A stretch of 34,650 nt of DNA from Phycisphaerae bacterium (GTDB taxonomy: Bacteria > Planctomycetota > Phycisphaerae > UBA1845). Position 1 is the stretch's first letter. Each line of letters opens with the position of its first letter. The position numbers and the translations under genes are program-made. The stretch covers positions 1 through 34,650 of the forward strand of contig JAFGJQ010000414.1 in NCBI GenBank assembly GCA_016929015.1, read 5' to 3'. Below the pieces are notes generated by a model. That model had not been told where the DNA came from. It did no database searches and was given only the letters and a program-made list of their open reading frames with translations. Shown here piece by piece: positions 18,213 through 27,457 of this stretch.

Positions 18213-18500
18213 CTACAGCACCTTGACCAGCCGCCAACTCTTCGTCTTCGACACGGGACGGCAGGCCGTCACTTCCACCCGGTCACCCACATGGGCCTCG
18301 TTCTTCTCGTCGTGCACGTGCAGCCGGGTCCGACGCTGCATGTACTTGCCATACTTGGCGTGTCGCGTCAGGTGCATGCACTCCACCACGATGCTCTTGT
18401 CACCCTGGTCCGAGGTCACCACGCCGCGCCGCACCGCCCGCGTCCGTCGTTGCGACCCTTTCCTGATTCCCGTGCCGACGCTCGTCTCTGCTGGCGCCAT
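18213..18500 (-). CDS. rpsQ: 30S ribosomal protein S17
   Basis: RRGVVTSDQGDKSIVVECMHLTRHAKYGKYMQRRTRLHVHDEKNEAHVGDRVEVTACRPVSKTKSWRLVKVL. Confidence 0.96.
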   Translation of the reverse strand: MAPAETSVGTGIRKGSQRRTRAVRRGVVTSDQGDKSIVVECMHLTRHAKYGKYMQRRTRLHVHDEKNEAHVGDRVEVTACRPVSKTKSWRLVKVL

Positions 18501-18558
18501 GCCGTTGTTCGTCCTTTCCGAATCGCGCCGCGATCAGCCGCCCGGCGCTTCACAGCAC

Positions 18559-18807
18559 TCAACCGCCACGCCGGTGCGTGGCGATCGCTTCCAGGTGGTA
18601 TTGCCTCTCTTCGATACCGGTCTCGCCCCGCTCCTTCAAAATCGTGAAGATGCGCGCGATGTCCCGACGGGCCTGCGTCACCTGATTCGGGTTCTCCAAC
18701 TTCTCCGTCACCCGCTGCGAACGCAGGTCGAACAAGTGACGACGCAGCCGGTCCAGTTCCCCGTGCAGCTCCTCGGTCTTCATCTCGCGCAGTTGCCCGA
18801 TCTTCAT
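18559..18807 (-). CDS. rpmC: 50S ribosomal protein L29
   Basis: MKIGQLREMKTEELHGELDRLRRHLFDLRSQRVTEKLENPNQVTQARRDIARIFTILKER. Start revised to 18807 (the ORF-track N-terminus is out-of-family). Confidence 0.95.
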   Translation of the reverse strand: MKIGQLREMKTEELHGELDRLRRHLFDLRSQRVTEKLENPNQVTQARRDIARIFTILKERGETGIEERQYHLEAIATHRRGG

Positions 18808-18827
18808 CAGTATCGCTCCCAACCCGA

Positions 18828-19244
18828 TCAACCGTGATGCCGCCGGATGAACCGACACGGCAACGGCATCTTGTTGGCCACACGCGACAGGGCCAGCTTC
18901 GCAATACTCTCGTCGACCCCGCCGATCTCGTACAGCACCTTCCCGGCACGAACCCGGGCCACCCATTCCTCCGGCTCGCCCTTGCCCTTGCCCATCCGCG
19001 TCTCCAACGGCTTGGCCGAAACCGGATGGTCCGGGAAAATCCGCATGTACACGCGACCCTCCCGGTGCAGAAAGTGCGTCGCCGCCACACGCCCCGCCTC
19101 GATCTGACGCGCCGTGATCCAGCCCGCCTCCAGCACCTGAAGGCCGTACTCACCAAACGATACCCGCGTCCCGCGCGTCGCGTGGCCGCGAATCCTGCCG
19201 CGCTGCGCTTTGCGGAACTTCACTCGCTTGGGCATCATCGCCAT
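18828..19244 (-). CDS. rplP: 50S ribosomal protein L16
   Basis: MPKRVKFRKAQRGRIRGHATRGTRVSFGEYGLQVLEAGWITARQIEAGRVAATHFLHREGRVYMRIFPDHPVSAKPLETRMGKGKGEPEEWVARVRAGKVLYEI. Confidence 0.98.
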   Translation of the reverse strand: MAMMPKRVKFRKAQRGRIRGHATRGTRVSFGEYGLQVLEAGWITARQIEAGRVAATHFLHREGRVYMRIFPDHPVSAKPLETRMGKGKGEPEEWVARVRAGKVLYEIGGVDESIAKLALSRVANKMPLPCRFIRRHHG

Positions 19245-19271
19245 TGCTGCATCTCCCGATCACACCCGCGG

Positions 19272-19970
19272 TCAGCCCCGCTTCCCTCGCCGGCCACGCC
19301 GCGGCTCCATGGGGGTCAGCGTAACCTCTTCCCCATATCTGCCCGTGAACAGCCAAACCTTCACGCCGATCACGCCGTACGTCGTCCGGCTCACCGCATA
19401 ACCGTAATCCACGTGCGCCTGAAGCGTGTGCAGCGGAATCGAGCCCCGAATCTGCTTTTCGCACCGGGCCATCTCCGCCCCCCCCAAACGCCCGCTGCAA
19501 ATGATCTTGCAGCCCTTGGCGCCCGCCCCCATCGCCGCGTCAATCCGCATCTTCATCACCCGACGGAACCCGGCCCGCTTGCGAAGCTGCTCCGCCACCG
19601 ACTCCGCCAGAAGCTGGGCGTCCGTGTCGGGCGACTGGATCTCCTGGATCGTCACTTTGATCTTGCGGTCGACCAGCTCTTCCAGCGATTCGCGAAGCTT
19701 GTCCACCTCGGCGCCCTTCGGCCCGATCACCAGGCCCGGACGCGCCGTATGCAGTACGACCTCCACCTCGTTCCGCGTGCGCCGGATCACAACCTTGGCC
19801 ACCGCCGCATACGGCGGCTGCCGGTTCAGACGCTCGTCTATGAACCGCCGGATCTTCTGGTCCTCCACCAGGCACTCGCCGAAGTCTTTCTTCGACGGCG
19901 GGTACCAATGGGAGCGCCAGTCCTCCGTCACGCCCATGCGGAAGCCGAGTGGATGAATCTTCTGACCCAC
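19272..19970 (-). CDS. rpsC: 30S ribosomal protein S3
   Basis: MGQKIHPLGFRMGVTEDWRSHWYP...LVIGPKGAEVDKLRESLEEL...GRLGGAEMARCEKQIRGSIPLHTLQAHVDYG. Confidence 0.98.
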   Translation of the reverse strand: MGQKIHPLGFRMGVTEDWRSHWYPPSKKDFGECLVEDQKIRRFIDERLNRQPPYAAVAKVVIRRTRNEVEVVLHTARPGLVIGPKGAEVDKLRESLEELVDRKIKVTIQEIQSPDTDAQLLAESVAEQLRKRAGFRRVMKMRIDAAMGAGAKGCKIICSGRLGGAEMARCEKQIRGSIPLHTLQAHVDYGYAVSRTTYGVIGVKVWLFTGRYGEEVTLTPMEPRRGRRGKRG

Positions 19971-20027
19971 GTCTTACTCCTCGTCCGGGGGACCGAGCCC
20001 GCCTTTCGGGTCCGGCCACCCCGCCCG

Positions 20028-20393
20028 TTACTTCTCGGCAACCCGAACGACCAGGTGACTCGTCCGCTTCGCGATCGGATGGGCCCGACCGCGATCCTTC
20101 GGCTGCCAGCGACGGTAGTACGGCCCGCCATCCACCCGCGCCTCCGTCACCTGCAACCGGGCGACGTTCGCTTCGTCCTGCTCGGCGTTGTTGATGGCGG
20201 AACGCAGCACGCTCGCGACCATCCCGCTCGCCCGACGATGGTTGAAGCGCAGGATATCCAGCGCCTCCGGGCACGACCGCCCGCGAATCAACGCCATCAC
20301 CAGGCGGGCCTTGCGCGGGCTGATGCGGGCGAACCGGAAGGTCGCACGCCATTCGCTCCGTTTCTCGGTTTGCTCTGCCATGGTCCGACTCAC
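20028..20393 (-). CDS. rplV: 50S ribosomal protein L22
   Basis: WRATFRFARISPRKARLVMALIRGRSCPEALDILRFNHRRASGMVASVLRSAINNAEQ...YYRRWQPKDRGRAHPIAKRTSHLVVRVAEK. Confidence 0.97.
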   Translation of the reverse strand: MSRTMAEQTEKRSEWRATFRFARISPRKARLVMALIRGRSCPEALDILRFNHRRASGMVASVLRSAINNAEQDEANVARLQVTEARVDGGPYYRRWQPKDRGRAHPIAKRTSHLVVRVAEK

Positions 20394-20457
20394 CTATCCA
20401 ACCCGTCCGCCCCAGGCCCGCCTCCCCGTCCGGAAGGCACCGCCTGCAACCGCGGCA

Positions 20458-20724
20458 TCACTTTCTCGAACCTCCGTGACCCTTGAACGTCCGCGTCGGA
20501 CTGAACTCGCCCAGCTTGTGACCCACCATGTCTTCCGTCACCAGCAGCCCGACAAACTGCTTGCCGTTGTGCACCTCGAACTTCTGTCCGACAAACTCCG
20601 GCACAATCGTGCATCGGCGCGACCAGGTTCGAATCGGCTGGTTCACGTTCCGCTCCTTCGCCAGTACCACCTTGCGAAAGAGCTTCTCGTCCACGTACGG
20701 ACCCTTCTTCGCAGATCGCGTCAT
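20458..20724 (-). CDS. rpsS: 30S ribosomal protein S19
   Basis: [83 protein letters not shown]. Confidence 0.98.
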   Translation of the reverse strand: MTRSAKKGPYVDEKLFRKVVLAKERNVNQPIRTWSRRCTIVPEFVGQKFEVHNGKQFVGLLVTEDMVGHKLGEFSPTRTFKGHGGSRK

Positions 20725-20817
20725 CCTGCGAACCTCTCACTTGCTTTCGTGACCGTCCGGACTCACGCCGCCGCTGTTCGGCCGCCTTTCGGCGCCGCAT
20801 ACGGCAACCACGTCCCG

Positions 20818-21684
20818 TTATGTACGGGGCAGCACCAACTGCCCGTAGCGTTTACTTCGACGACGACGCAAAATGCGCCGATTCGACGGCTTGTTCGGGC
20901 TCCGAGTATGCCCGCCCTTCGCCAGCTTGCCCTTCGGACTGCACGGATGACGACCGCCGCAGTTCCGACCCTCGCCGCCGCCCAGCGGATGGTCGTGCGG
21001 GTTCATGCACGTCCCACGCACGTGCGGGCGACGACCCCGGTGCCGTGTCCGACCGGCCTTGCCCCAACGCAGGTTCTGATGCTCGATGTTGCCAAGCTGG
21101 CCGATCGTGGCCCGGCACTCCACCCGAACCTGCCGCATCTCGCCCGACGGCATCACCAGCGTCGCCCAGTTCCCCTCGCGGGCCAGCAGACGACAGGCAG
21201 CCCCCGCAGAACGGGCCATTTTCCCCCCCTGGCCCGCGTTCATTTCCACATTGTGAACGTCCATGCCCACGGGAATCGAGCTCAACGGCATGCAATTGCC
21301 GATCTTCGGCTCCACACGCTCGCCGCTCTCCACAACCTCGCCCGGCTTCAGCCCGACCGGGGCCAGAATGTACCGCTTCTCCCCGTCGGTGTACTCCACC
21401 AGGGCGATATGGCACGAACGGTTCGGGTCGTACTCCACGCCGACCACGCTCGCACCGCAGTCGTCCTTCCGCCGCCGGAAATCAATCCGACGGTACATCT
21501 TGCGGGCACCGCCGCCGCGATGGCGACACGTGATCCGCCCGTGATGATTCCGACCGCCCCGCCGGACCAGACGCTCGCACAGCGACTTCTCCGGACCCTT
21601 CCGCTTGTCGGTGATCTCATCAAAATCATTGACCGACGACTTGCGCCGTCCGGGGGACGTCGGTTTGTAGATCTTGATGCCCAT
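20818..21684 (-). CDS. rplB: 50S ribosomal protein L2
   Basis: [35 protein letters not shown]...[30 protein letters not shown]...[42 protein letters not shown]. Confidence 0.98.
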   Translation of the reverse strand: MGIKIYKPTSPGRRKSSVNDFDEITDKRKGPEKSLCERLVRRGGRNHHGRITCRHRGGGARKMYRRIDFRRRKDDCGASVVGVEYDPNRSCHIALVEYTDGEKRYILAPVGLKPGEVVESGERVEPKIGNCMPLSSIPVGMDVHNVEMNAGQGGKMARSAGAACRLLAREGNWATLVMPSGEMRQVRVECRATIGQLGNIEHQNLRWGKAGRTRHRGRRPHVRGTCMNPHDHPLGGGEGRNCGGRHPCSPKGKLAKGGHTRSPNKPSNRRILRRRRSKRYGQLVLPRT

Positions 21685-21726
21685 ATCAACCCCGCTCTCG
21701 CCGCACGTTCCCGGCGACTGGATTTC

Positions 21727-22038
21727 TCAGAACAAATCGATGTGGAAGCCCTGCCGCAGGACAACCACCGCCTTCTTCGTGTCCGCCGTCTTGCCGGTCT
21801 TGAACCGAACCCGACGACGCTTGCCGCCGCGATTCGCCGTCCGGACCGCCTCCACCTTCACGTTGTAGATCTTCTCGATCGCCTGCTTGATCATCGGCTT
21901 GGTCGCTTCGGCGTGCACCTCAAACGTGAACGCCCCGCCCCGAGCCGCTCGCGACGCCGACGCGTCAAACTGCTGCTGGCTCTGGTGCGTGCCCTTCTCG
22001 GTGACCAGCGGACGCTTGATAATGTGGTAAATGTCCAT
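21727..22038 (-). CDS. rplW: 50S ribosomal protein L23
   Basis: MDIYHIIKRPLVTEKGTHQSQQQ...AFTFEVHAEATKPMIKQAIEKIYNVKVEAVRTANRGGKRRRV. Confidence 0.97.
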   Translation of the reverse strand: MDIYHIIKRPLVTEKGTHQSQQQFDASASRAARGGAFTFEVHAEATKPMIKQAIEKIYNVKVEAVRTANRGGKRRRVRFKTGKTADTKKAVVVLRQGFHIDLF

Positions 22039-22040
22039 CG

Positions 22041-22706
22041 TCAGCTCGCCCCGTCACCCTGTTCGACCCGCCCCGCCCGCAGGCCGACCGGATCCGTCCG
22101 TAGGACCTCAAACGCCGCCTGCGAAAACACCAGCGTCGGACGACGCAGCACTTCGCAGGCATTCAGTTCCTGAATCACCCGGATTTCCGTACGAGGAATA
22201 TTCCGGCCGGACCGGTACACCGCCTCGTTGTGTTCGTCCAGGGCCACCAACGCACCCCGCTCGGCCCCGATCGCCTTCAGCAATTGGGCAAACACTCGCG
22301 TCTTGGGGGTCTCGAAGGACAGATCCTTCACGATGACGGCGTGATTCGTGGTGAGCTTCGCCAGAATGGCGCTGTTCCGGGCCAGACGCCGCATCCGCCG
22401 CGGAACGTCCTTCCGCCAGTTCTGCTCCCCCTTGGCAAAAGCCACGCCCCCGCCCCGACGCACATTCGTCCGAAGCGTGCCCGCCCGCGCGTTCCCCGTA
22501 CCCTTCTGCCGGTACAGCTTCCGCGTCGAGCCGACAACCATCCCACGGCTCTTCGTCCGGGCGCTGCCCTGCCGCTGGTTCGACTGCCAGGCCACGATCG
22601 CCTGCTTCAGCAGCTTCACGCGGACCCGGCCGCCCAGCAACGCCGGGTCGATCTCCATCGAACCCGCCGCCTTGCCCTGCATATCCACCACTGGAACCGA
22701 AATCAT
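22041..22706 (-). CDS. rplD: 50S ribosomal protein L4
   Basis: ARTKSRGMVVGSTRKLYRQKGTGNARAGTLRTNVRRGGGVAFAKGEQNWRKDVPRRMRRLARNSAILAKL. Confidence 0.97.
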   Translation of the reverse strand: MISVPVVDMQGKAAGSMEIDPALLGGRVRVKLLKQAIVAWQSNQRQGSARTKSRGMVVGSTRKLYRQKGTGNARAGTLRTNVRRGGGVAFAKGEQNWRKDVPRRMRRLARNSAILAKLTTNHAVIVKDLSFETPKTRVFAQLLKAIGAERGALVALDEHNEAVYRSGRNIPRTEIRVIQELNACEVLRRPTLVFSQAAFEVLRTDPVGLRAGRVEQGDGAS

Positions 22707-22763
22707 GACCTCTGATCCACCGCCCGATTCACTCGGGCGAACCGCTCGTCTTCACCACCCGGC

Positions 22764-23414
22764 CTACTTCCTCGTCTTCGATTGCCGCACGAACACCAGA
22801 GACCCGTTGGGACCCGGCACGCTGCCCTTGATCAGCAGCAGATTGTGCTCCGCATCCACTTTCATCAGACGCTGACAGCGGGCCGTACGCCGGTCGTGGC
22901 CCTTGTGACCCGCCATCCGCTTGCCCTTCCGGATGGCCCGCCCGGTGCCTCGCGTGGACCCGGCCGCGCCGATGCCGCCCGGCGAACGGTGCTTGCGCTC
23001 GGTCCCGTGGCTCGCCGGCTGCCCGCCGAACCCGAACCGACGCATCACACCCGTGAAACCGTGGCCCTTCGACACGCCGGTCACGTCCACGTACCCAACA
23101 CCTTCCGCAAACAGATCCACCGTCACCACGTCACCCTGGGCAACCGTGGCCTGCTCGTTCAGCCGAATCTCACGCGCATAACGCTTCGGACCGGTGCCGG
23201 CCCTGGCCGCATGACCGATCAGGGCCTTGGTCGTCCGGTGCGGCTTTATGTCCTCAAACCCCAACTGCACCGCGTCGTAGCCGTCCACGTCCCGCGTGCG
23301 AACCTGCATCACCGTGCACGGGCCCGCCTGCACGACGGTCACCGGCGTCACCACGCCCGACTCGTCGCATACGCGAGTCATGCCGATCTTCTTGCCTAGT
23401 AGTGCCGCGATCAT
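22764..23414 (-). CDS. rplC: 50S ribosomal protein L3
   Basis: MIAALLGKKIGMTRVCDESGVVTPVTVVQAGPCTVMQVRTRDVDGYDAVQLGF...VDVTGVSKGHGFTGVMRRFGFGGQPASHGTERKHRSPGGIGAAGSTRGTGRAIRKGKRMAGHKG. Confidence 0.98.
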   Translation of the reverse strand: MIAALLGKKIGMTRVCDESGVVTPVTVVQAGPCTVMQVRTRDVDGYDAVQLGFEDIKPHRTTKALIGHAARAGTGPKRYAREIRLNEQATVAQGDVVTVDLFAEGVGYVDVTGVSKGHGFTGVMRRFGFGGQPASHGTERKHRSPGGIGAAGSTRGTGRAIRKGKRMAGHKGHDRRTARCQRLMKVDAEHNLLLIKGSVPGPNGSLVFVRQSKTRK

Positions 23415-23579
23415 TGTTCTCGCATCTACAACCCGGCCCGCGCCGGTACACGGCCCGATCCCGCTCCGGGTTCTCCTGGCCGTGCGATCCAGCTCACACA
23501 GCTCAATTGTCTCTCAAGATAACGTCGCAACGGGTCCGGTCGCCCGGTCGCCCGACGGGTGAAACGAGGAAACCTACGG

Positions 23580-23894
23580 CTACGTCTTAATGCGGATGAA
23601 CACCCCGGCGGGAACCACAAGCCGGTTCAGGGCCTCTACGGTCCGCGGGGTCGGATCGTAGATGTCGATCAGACGCTTGTGCGTCCGAAGCTCAAACTGT
23701 TCCCGCGACTTCTTGTCAATGTGCGGCCCACGGAGGACCGTGTACCGCTCAATACGCGTCGGCAAAAGCACCGGCCCATGGACCCGTGCGCTTGTCCGCT
23801 TGGCGTGATCTACGATCTCCCGGGCTGATGAATCCAGCGCCGCGTGATCGTAGGCCTCCATCCGTATACGAATTCTGTTACCGCTTGCCGGCAT
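23580..23894 (-). CDS. rpsJ: 30S ribosomal protein S10
   Basis: [97 protein letters not shown]. Confidence 0.98.
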   Translation of the reverse strand: MPASGNRIRIRMEAYDHAALDSSAREIVDHAKRTSARVHGPVLLPTRIERYTVLRGPHIDKKSREQFELRTHKRLIDIYDPTPRTVEALNRLVVPAGVFIRIKT

Positions 23895-23967
23895 GTTTCC
23901 GCCTGTACCACCTGCACCTGAACCTGGCCTATTCGCCCTGCCGCCCCAATAGCGCGACAGACCGGAT

Positions 23968-23995
23968 ACCGTATCTGCTCCAGGAATTTTGTCAA
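23968..23995 (-). promoter_or_regulatory. Candidate sigma70-type promoter of the S10 superoperon
   Basis: On the minus strand: TTGACA (23990-23995) - 16 nt - TACGGT (23968-23973), about 74 nt upstream of the rpsJ ATG. Perfect -35, weak -10. Confidence 0.5.
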
Positions 23996-24219
23996 CACCC
24001 GCCCCGCACAGGATTTTTGCGAAAACACCAACAACACGACCGACCCAGAGGCGAAAACAGTGCCACTGTATTTCATACCGCCAAGACGCAAGCGCCTCAC
24101 CGCAACCAGCACTGCCATGGGGTGCGGGACCACCCCGCGCTGTGGTATCATCCCGCGACCGCCCTCAAGGCGTCGATCCGTCGCTGGCTCGACCCTCGGC
24201 GGGAGGAGGTGCCCGTTCG

Positions 24220-24942
24220 ATGTCGCGTTTGCCGGTCCGATTTGCCCTGCTCCTATGCTGCTGCGTCACCCTGTTCAGCGGTGCTGAGCCCGTAGCACCC
24301 CCACCGAACACCGCCCCACCGCCGGACCCGACGCGATTCTCCGACGAGATTTCCCGGTTCATCGAATGGGACCGACGCAACGCATTCCCAAAAGATGCGA
24401 TCCTCTTCGTCGGCAGTTCCAGCATCCGGATGTGGGCAACCCGCGAGAGCTTCCCCCACTGGCCGGTGATCAACCGCGGCTTCGGCGGCGCCCACACGTC
24501 CGATGTGAACCACTACTTCAACAATGTCGTCAAGCCGTACAACGCAAAGGTCATTCTCCTCTACGCCGGTGACAACGACATCGCCAGTAACCGCAGCCCC
24601 GAGCAGGTCCGTGACGCCTTCCTCGCGTTTGTCGGCCGCGTCCGCGAGACCCAGCCGAGCGTCCCGATTCTCTACCTCTGCATCAAGCCCAGTGCCAGCC
24701 GCTGGCAATACTGGCCGCGTATGAAGGAAGCCAACGAACTCATCCGCGAGGCTTGCGAGAAGCAGCCTCACCTGACCTACGTGGATGTCGGCACGCCCAT
24801 GCTCGGTCCCGACGGCCGGCCCCGCCCCGAGTACTACCTCCCGGACCGTCTTCACCTCTCCGAGGCCGGCTACGCCGTCTGGACCCGCATCCTGACGCCG
24901 ATCCTCGACGGACTCCTGACCCACCCCTCGGCGGCGCCCTGA
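24220..24942 (+). CDS. SGNH/GDSL-family hydrolase, exported
   Basis: RBS GGGAGGAGGT at 24201-24210, ATG at 24220; signal-like MSRLPVRFALLLCCCVTLFSGAEP; FVGSSSIRMW (block I), RGFGGAHTSD, YAGDNDI, DRLHLSEAGYAVW (block V). Confidence 0.88.
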   Translation: MSRLPVRFALLLCCCVTLFSGAEPVAPPPNTAPPPDPTRFSDEISRFIEWDRRNAFPKDAILFVGSSSIRMWATRESFPHWPVINRGFGGAHTSDVNHYFNNVVKPYNAKVILLYAGDNDIASNRSPEQVRDAFLAFVGRVRETQPSVPILYLCIKPSASRWQYWPRMKEANELIREACEKQPHLTYVDVGTPMLGPDGRPRPEYYLPDRLHLSEAGYAVWTRILTPILDGLLTHPSAAP

Positions 24943-24977
24943 TAAGCCTGCCACACGGCTTCGCCCCCCCGGCTCAA

Positions 24978-25006
24978 GCGGGCCTCCGCTGCCGGGAAAG
25001 GCCCGC
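24978..25006 (+). terminator. Hairpin downstream of SGNH hydrolase (possible terminator)
   Basis: Perfect 8-bp stem GCGGGCCT (24978-24985)/AGGCCCGC (24999-25006), 13-nt loop, 36 nt after the SGNH stop. No strong U-tract. Confidence 0.35.
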
Positions 25007-25122
25007 CGTTCCGGCCCAGCCCCTTTTCGGCCGACGCGTGCAGGTTTTCACGCCACGTTTTCCTCGCCGGCGCATCAAAAGCATGGGGACAAGACCCCGT
25101 AACCCGGCGAGGGAACCACAAC

Positions 25123-25692
25123 GTGAGCGCGTCATGGCCCTGCAAAATCGATCCACAATCCGCCGTCGAGCGGGCGCGCGGCGACAGGGACGCATTTGCG
25201 GAACTCTACCGGCGGCACTACCCCCTCGTGTTCCGCTACTGTGCTCACCGTCTGTTTGATCGCCACGCCGCCGAGGACCTGACCGCGGACGTGTTCCTCA
25301 AGGCAGTCGAACACCTCGACCGATTCGAAGGCGACGAGCCGGCCCTTCGCGCCTGGCTCTACCGGATCGCCACGAACCGCATCAACGAACACCTCCGCAC
25401 AAACGGCCGTCGGGGCCGGCCCGTATCGCAAATCGGCCTGGTGAACGACCCCGTCGCCCCGTACCGCGGCGACGCGGCCGAACGCATCGAGCTGGGCCGA
25501 ACGCTGGCGGCACGGATCCTCGCCCTGCCTCCCCGCCAGCAGGCGCTGATCGTTCTGCACTATTTCGAGCGACTGAAGCTCGTGGAAATCGCGGACATTC
25601 TGGAGAGTTCTCCGGCCACTATTCGGAGCCAACTGGCCAGGGCCCTGGCAAAGCTCCGTAACTCGTTTCCCTCTTCCGGCAAAGCAACCTGA
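25123..25692 (+). CDS. ECF-type RNA polymerase sigma factor
   Basis: GTG start at 25123; AFAELYRRHYPLVFRYCAHRLFDRHAAEDLTADVFLKAVEHLDRF..LRAWLYRIATNRINEHLR; LPPRQQALIVLHYFERLKLVEIADILESSPATIRSQLARALAKLR. Confidence 0.92.
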   Translation: MSASWPCKIDPQSAVERARGDRDAFAELYRRHYPLVFRYCAHRLFDRHAAEDLTADVFLKAVEHLDRFEGDEPALRAWLYRIATNRINEHLRTNGRRGRPVSQIGLVNDPVAPYRGDAAERIELGRTLAARILALPPRQQALIVLHYFERLKLVEIADILESSPATIRSQLARALAKLRNSFPSSGKAT

Positions 25693-25712
25693 AAGAACAG
25701 GAGGCCATTTCC

Positions 25713-26999
25713 ATGTCCCCGACAAACGATGACGAATGGATGCGCAACATGGTGGACCGCGTTGCGCTGGACGATGAACCCGACGCGGCCCACATGGAGC
25801 GACTCGCCACAGAAGTCCTGAACGCCTGGGCCGACCGCGCGGCGCCGGCGGACGCCGAACCCGCATCCGCCGCCCCACCTCGACACCGAACTCCGCGCCT
25901 CCAGTACGCCCGGCTGGCGACCGCCGCGGTGCTGGCGATCCTGCTCACCGGCCTGTGGCTCCTCTCGAACCACGCCCCCGGCCACTCGAACGGCTCCGCC
26001 CTCGCCCAGTCGATCCAGGCCCTGCGCACGGTACAGAGCGTTCACATGGCCGGCGTCGACGACGCCGGTGAGCCCTTCGATTGCTGGATCGAACCGCGCA
26101 ATGACGGCGGCGCGCTCGGCCGGCTGCGATTCGAAACCGCCGCGGTCACCGCGGTCGTCTGCGACGGCCAGGTCCGCGAGTATCGACCGCAAATCAACGA
26201 GCTTCGCACGCTGGACAGCCGCAGCGCTCCCGTCCTGAAGGCCTGGCAGCTCGTGATGGACCTGCGTCCCTGGGTGGGCGACACGCTCCTTCATGAAATC
26301 CAGGCCCGGGCCAACACGTGGAAGGAATCGCGCGGGCCGGACGCGCAGGGCCGGGACTGCATCTTCGTTGACTGCAGCTTCGCACCGCTCGGCCTGTCGT
26401 TCTGGTTCGCATTCGACGCGGAAACCAAGCTGATCATCCAGGCCAGGCAGTGGGCCAACCTGGACCGGTCCGGCCCGCCGAAATTCGAGATCCGGGACGT
26501 CGAGTACAATGTGGATCTGCCGGCCTCCCTGTTTGAGCTCGAAGTGCCCGCGAATGCGCGCGTTCTGGAGGCGGCGGGCGGCGACGCCCAGCAAGCGTTG
26601 CTCAATCAGGCCGAGTCCCTGTATGAGCAGAAGCGATACGACGACGCGATTGCCGTGTACCTGGACCTGTACGACCGGTATCCGCAGTGGTACTACGCCG
26701 AACACGCGCTCATGATGGTGGGCATCTGCCACGGCTGGCTCGGCGACCACGAGCAGGCCGTCGCATACTACGAGAAGGCCCTGCGTGAGTACCCCGACCT
26801 CCGCGGCTGGTCCGAGACGACCTGCTTCTACCTTGCCTCAGAAGTCGCCCGCCTCGGCGATCGCGAAGAGGCCATCCGGCTGCTGAACAAGTGCATCGAA
26901 CTCTGCCGCGGCGTTCGCCGGCCCGATGCATTCCCCTGGCGAGAGGCTCAGGAGGCCCTCCGCGCCATGGAACAGCCGGACACCGCCCGCGTGCGCTGA
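25713..26999 (+). CDS. ECF-sigma-linked single-TM protein with beta-rich ectodomain and C-terminal TPR repeats
   Basis: 21 nt after the sigma stop; TM LATAAVLAILLTGLWLLSN; SALAQSIQALRTVQSVHM; PKFEIRDVEYNVDLPASLFELEVPANA; TPR-like AESLYEQKRYDDAIAVYLDLYDRYPQWYYAEHALMMVGICHGWLGDHEQAVAYYEKALREYPDL. Confidence 0.82.
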   Translation: MSPTNDDEWMRNMVDRVALDDEPDAAHMERLATEVLNAWADRAAPADAEPASAAPPRHRTPRLQYARLATAAVLAILLTGLWLLSNHAPGHSNGSALAQSIQALRTVQSVHMAGVDDAGEPFDCWIEPRNDGGALGRLRFETAAVTAVVCDGQVREYRPQINELRTLDSRSAPVLKAWQLVMDLRPWVGDTLLHEIQARANTWKESRGPDAQGRDCIFVDCSFAPLGLSFWFAFDAETKLIIQARQWANLDRSGPPKFEIRDVEYNVDLPASLFELEVPANARVLEAAGGDAQQALLNQAESLYEQKRYDDAIAVYLDLYDRYPQWYYAEHALMMVGICHGWLGDHEQAVAYYEKALREYPDLRGWSETTCFYLASEVARLGDREEAIRLLNKCIELCRGVRRPDAFPWREAQEALRAMEQPDTARVR

Positions 27000-27032
27000 C
27001 GCGTCTGCGAATCCTTCACGCCAACCCGCTGC

Positions 27033-27079
27033 GCAAAGGTCTGAGACGCGGGAAGAACACGCACGTCTCAGGCCTTTGC
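27033..27079 (+). terminator. Strong 16-bp hairpin, candidate (bidirectional) terminator of the sigma/TPR module
   Basis: GCAAAGGTCTGAGACG (27033-27048)/CGTCTCAGGCCTTTGC (27064-27079), one T-G wobble, 15-nt loop. AAA/TTT are embedded in the stem ends; located 33 nt after the TPR gene stop. Confidence 0.5.
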
Positions 27080-27457
27080 CCGTGAACGCCCGGCGAACCC
27101 GAACGCGATGCGCCGGCAAACGAAGGCGGCCCGCATCCCCGAAGCAGCCGTGCCTCCAGAATACCCGGCGTCCCTGAGGATGCCACGCTTTGGCATTCTT
27201 CGGCTGTCGCATCTCCGCCGCAGTCCGACGGTGCCGCGAACAGCCGCCGACACCCTCTCCTGCCGTCGGATGTCGCGTTCCGCACGCACGCCGTGCTGCA
27301 ATCGCTCGCACAGACGCGGCGCGCCCTCACGCTCCGTCTTGATTCAGCAGGGCTCGGGGAGTATCCTGCGCATGTGCCGTCTTTCAGGCGTTCTTGTCGC
27401 CCGGAGCCGCACCATGTGGAGTCCGGCCTCTCGCCGGCAGAAGGGGAAGGAGCAATC

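Noticed and set aside
12138-22173. Very long plus-strand ORFs (639, 634, 550, 661 aa) across the ribosomal operon
   Set aside because: Antisense to ribosomal protein genes; composition (H/R/P-rich) is typical of a codon-position mirror; no recognisable domain.
25084-25101. GGGGACAAGACCCC near the second ECF start as a REP/transposon terminus
   Set aside because: Only a 4-bp inverted repeat; insufficient support from this window alone.
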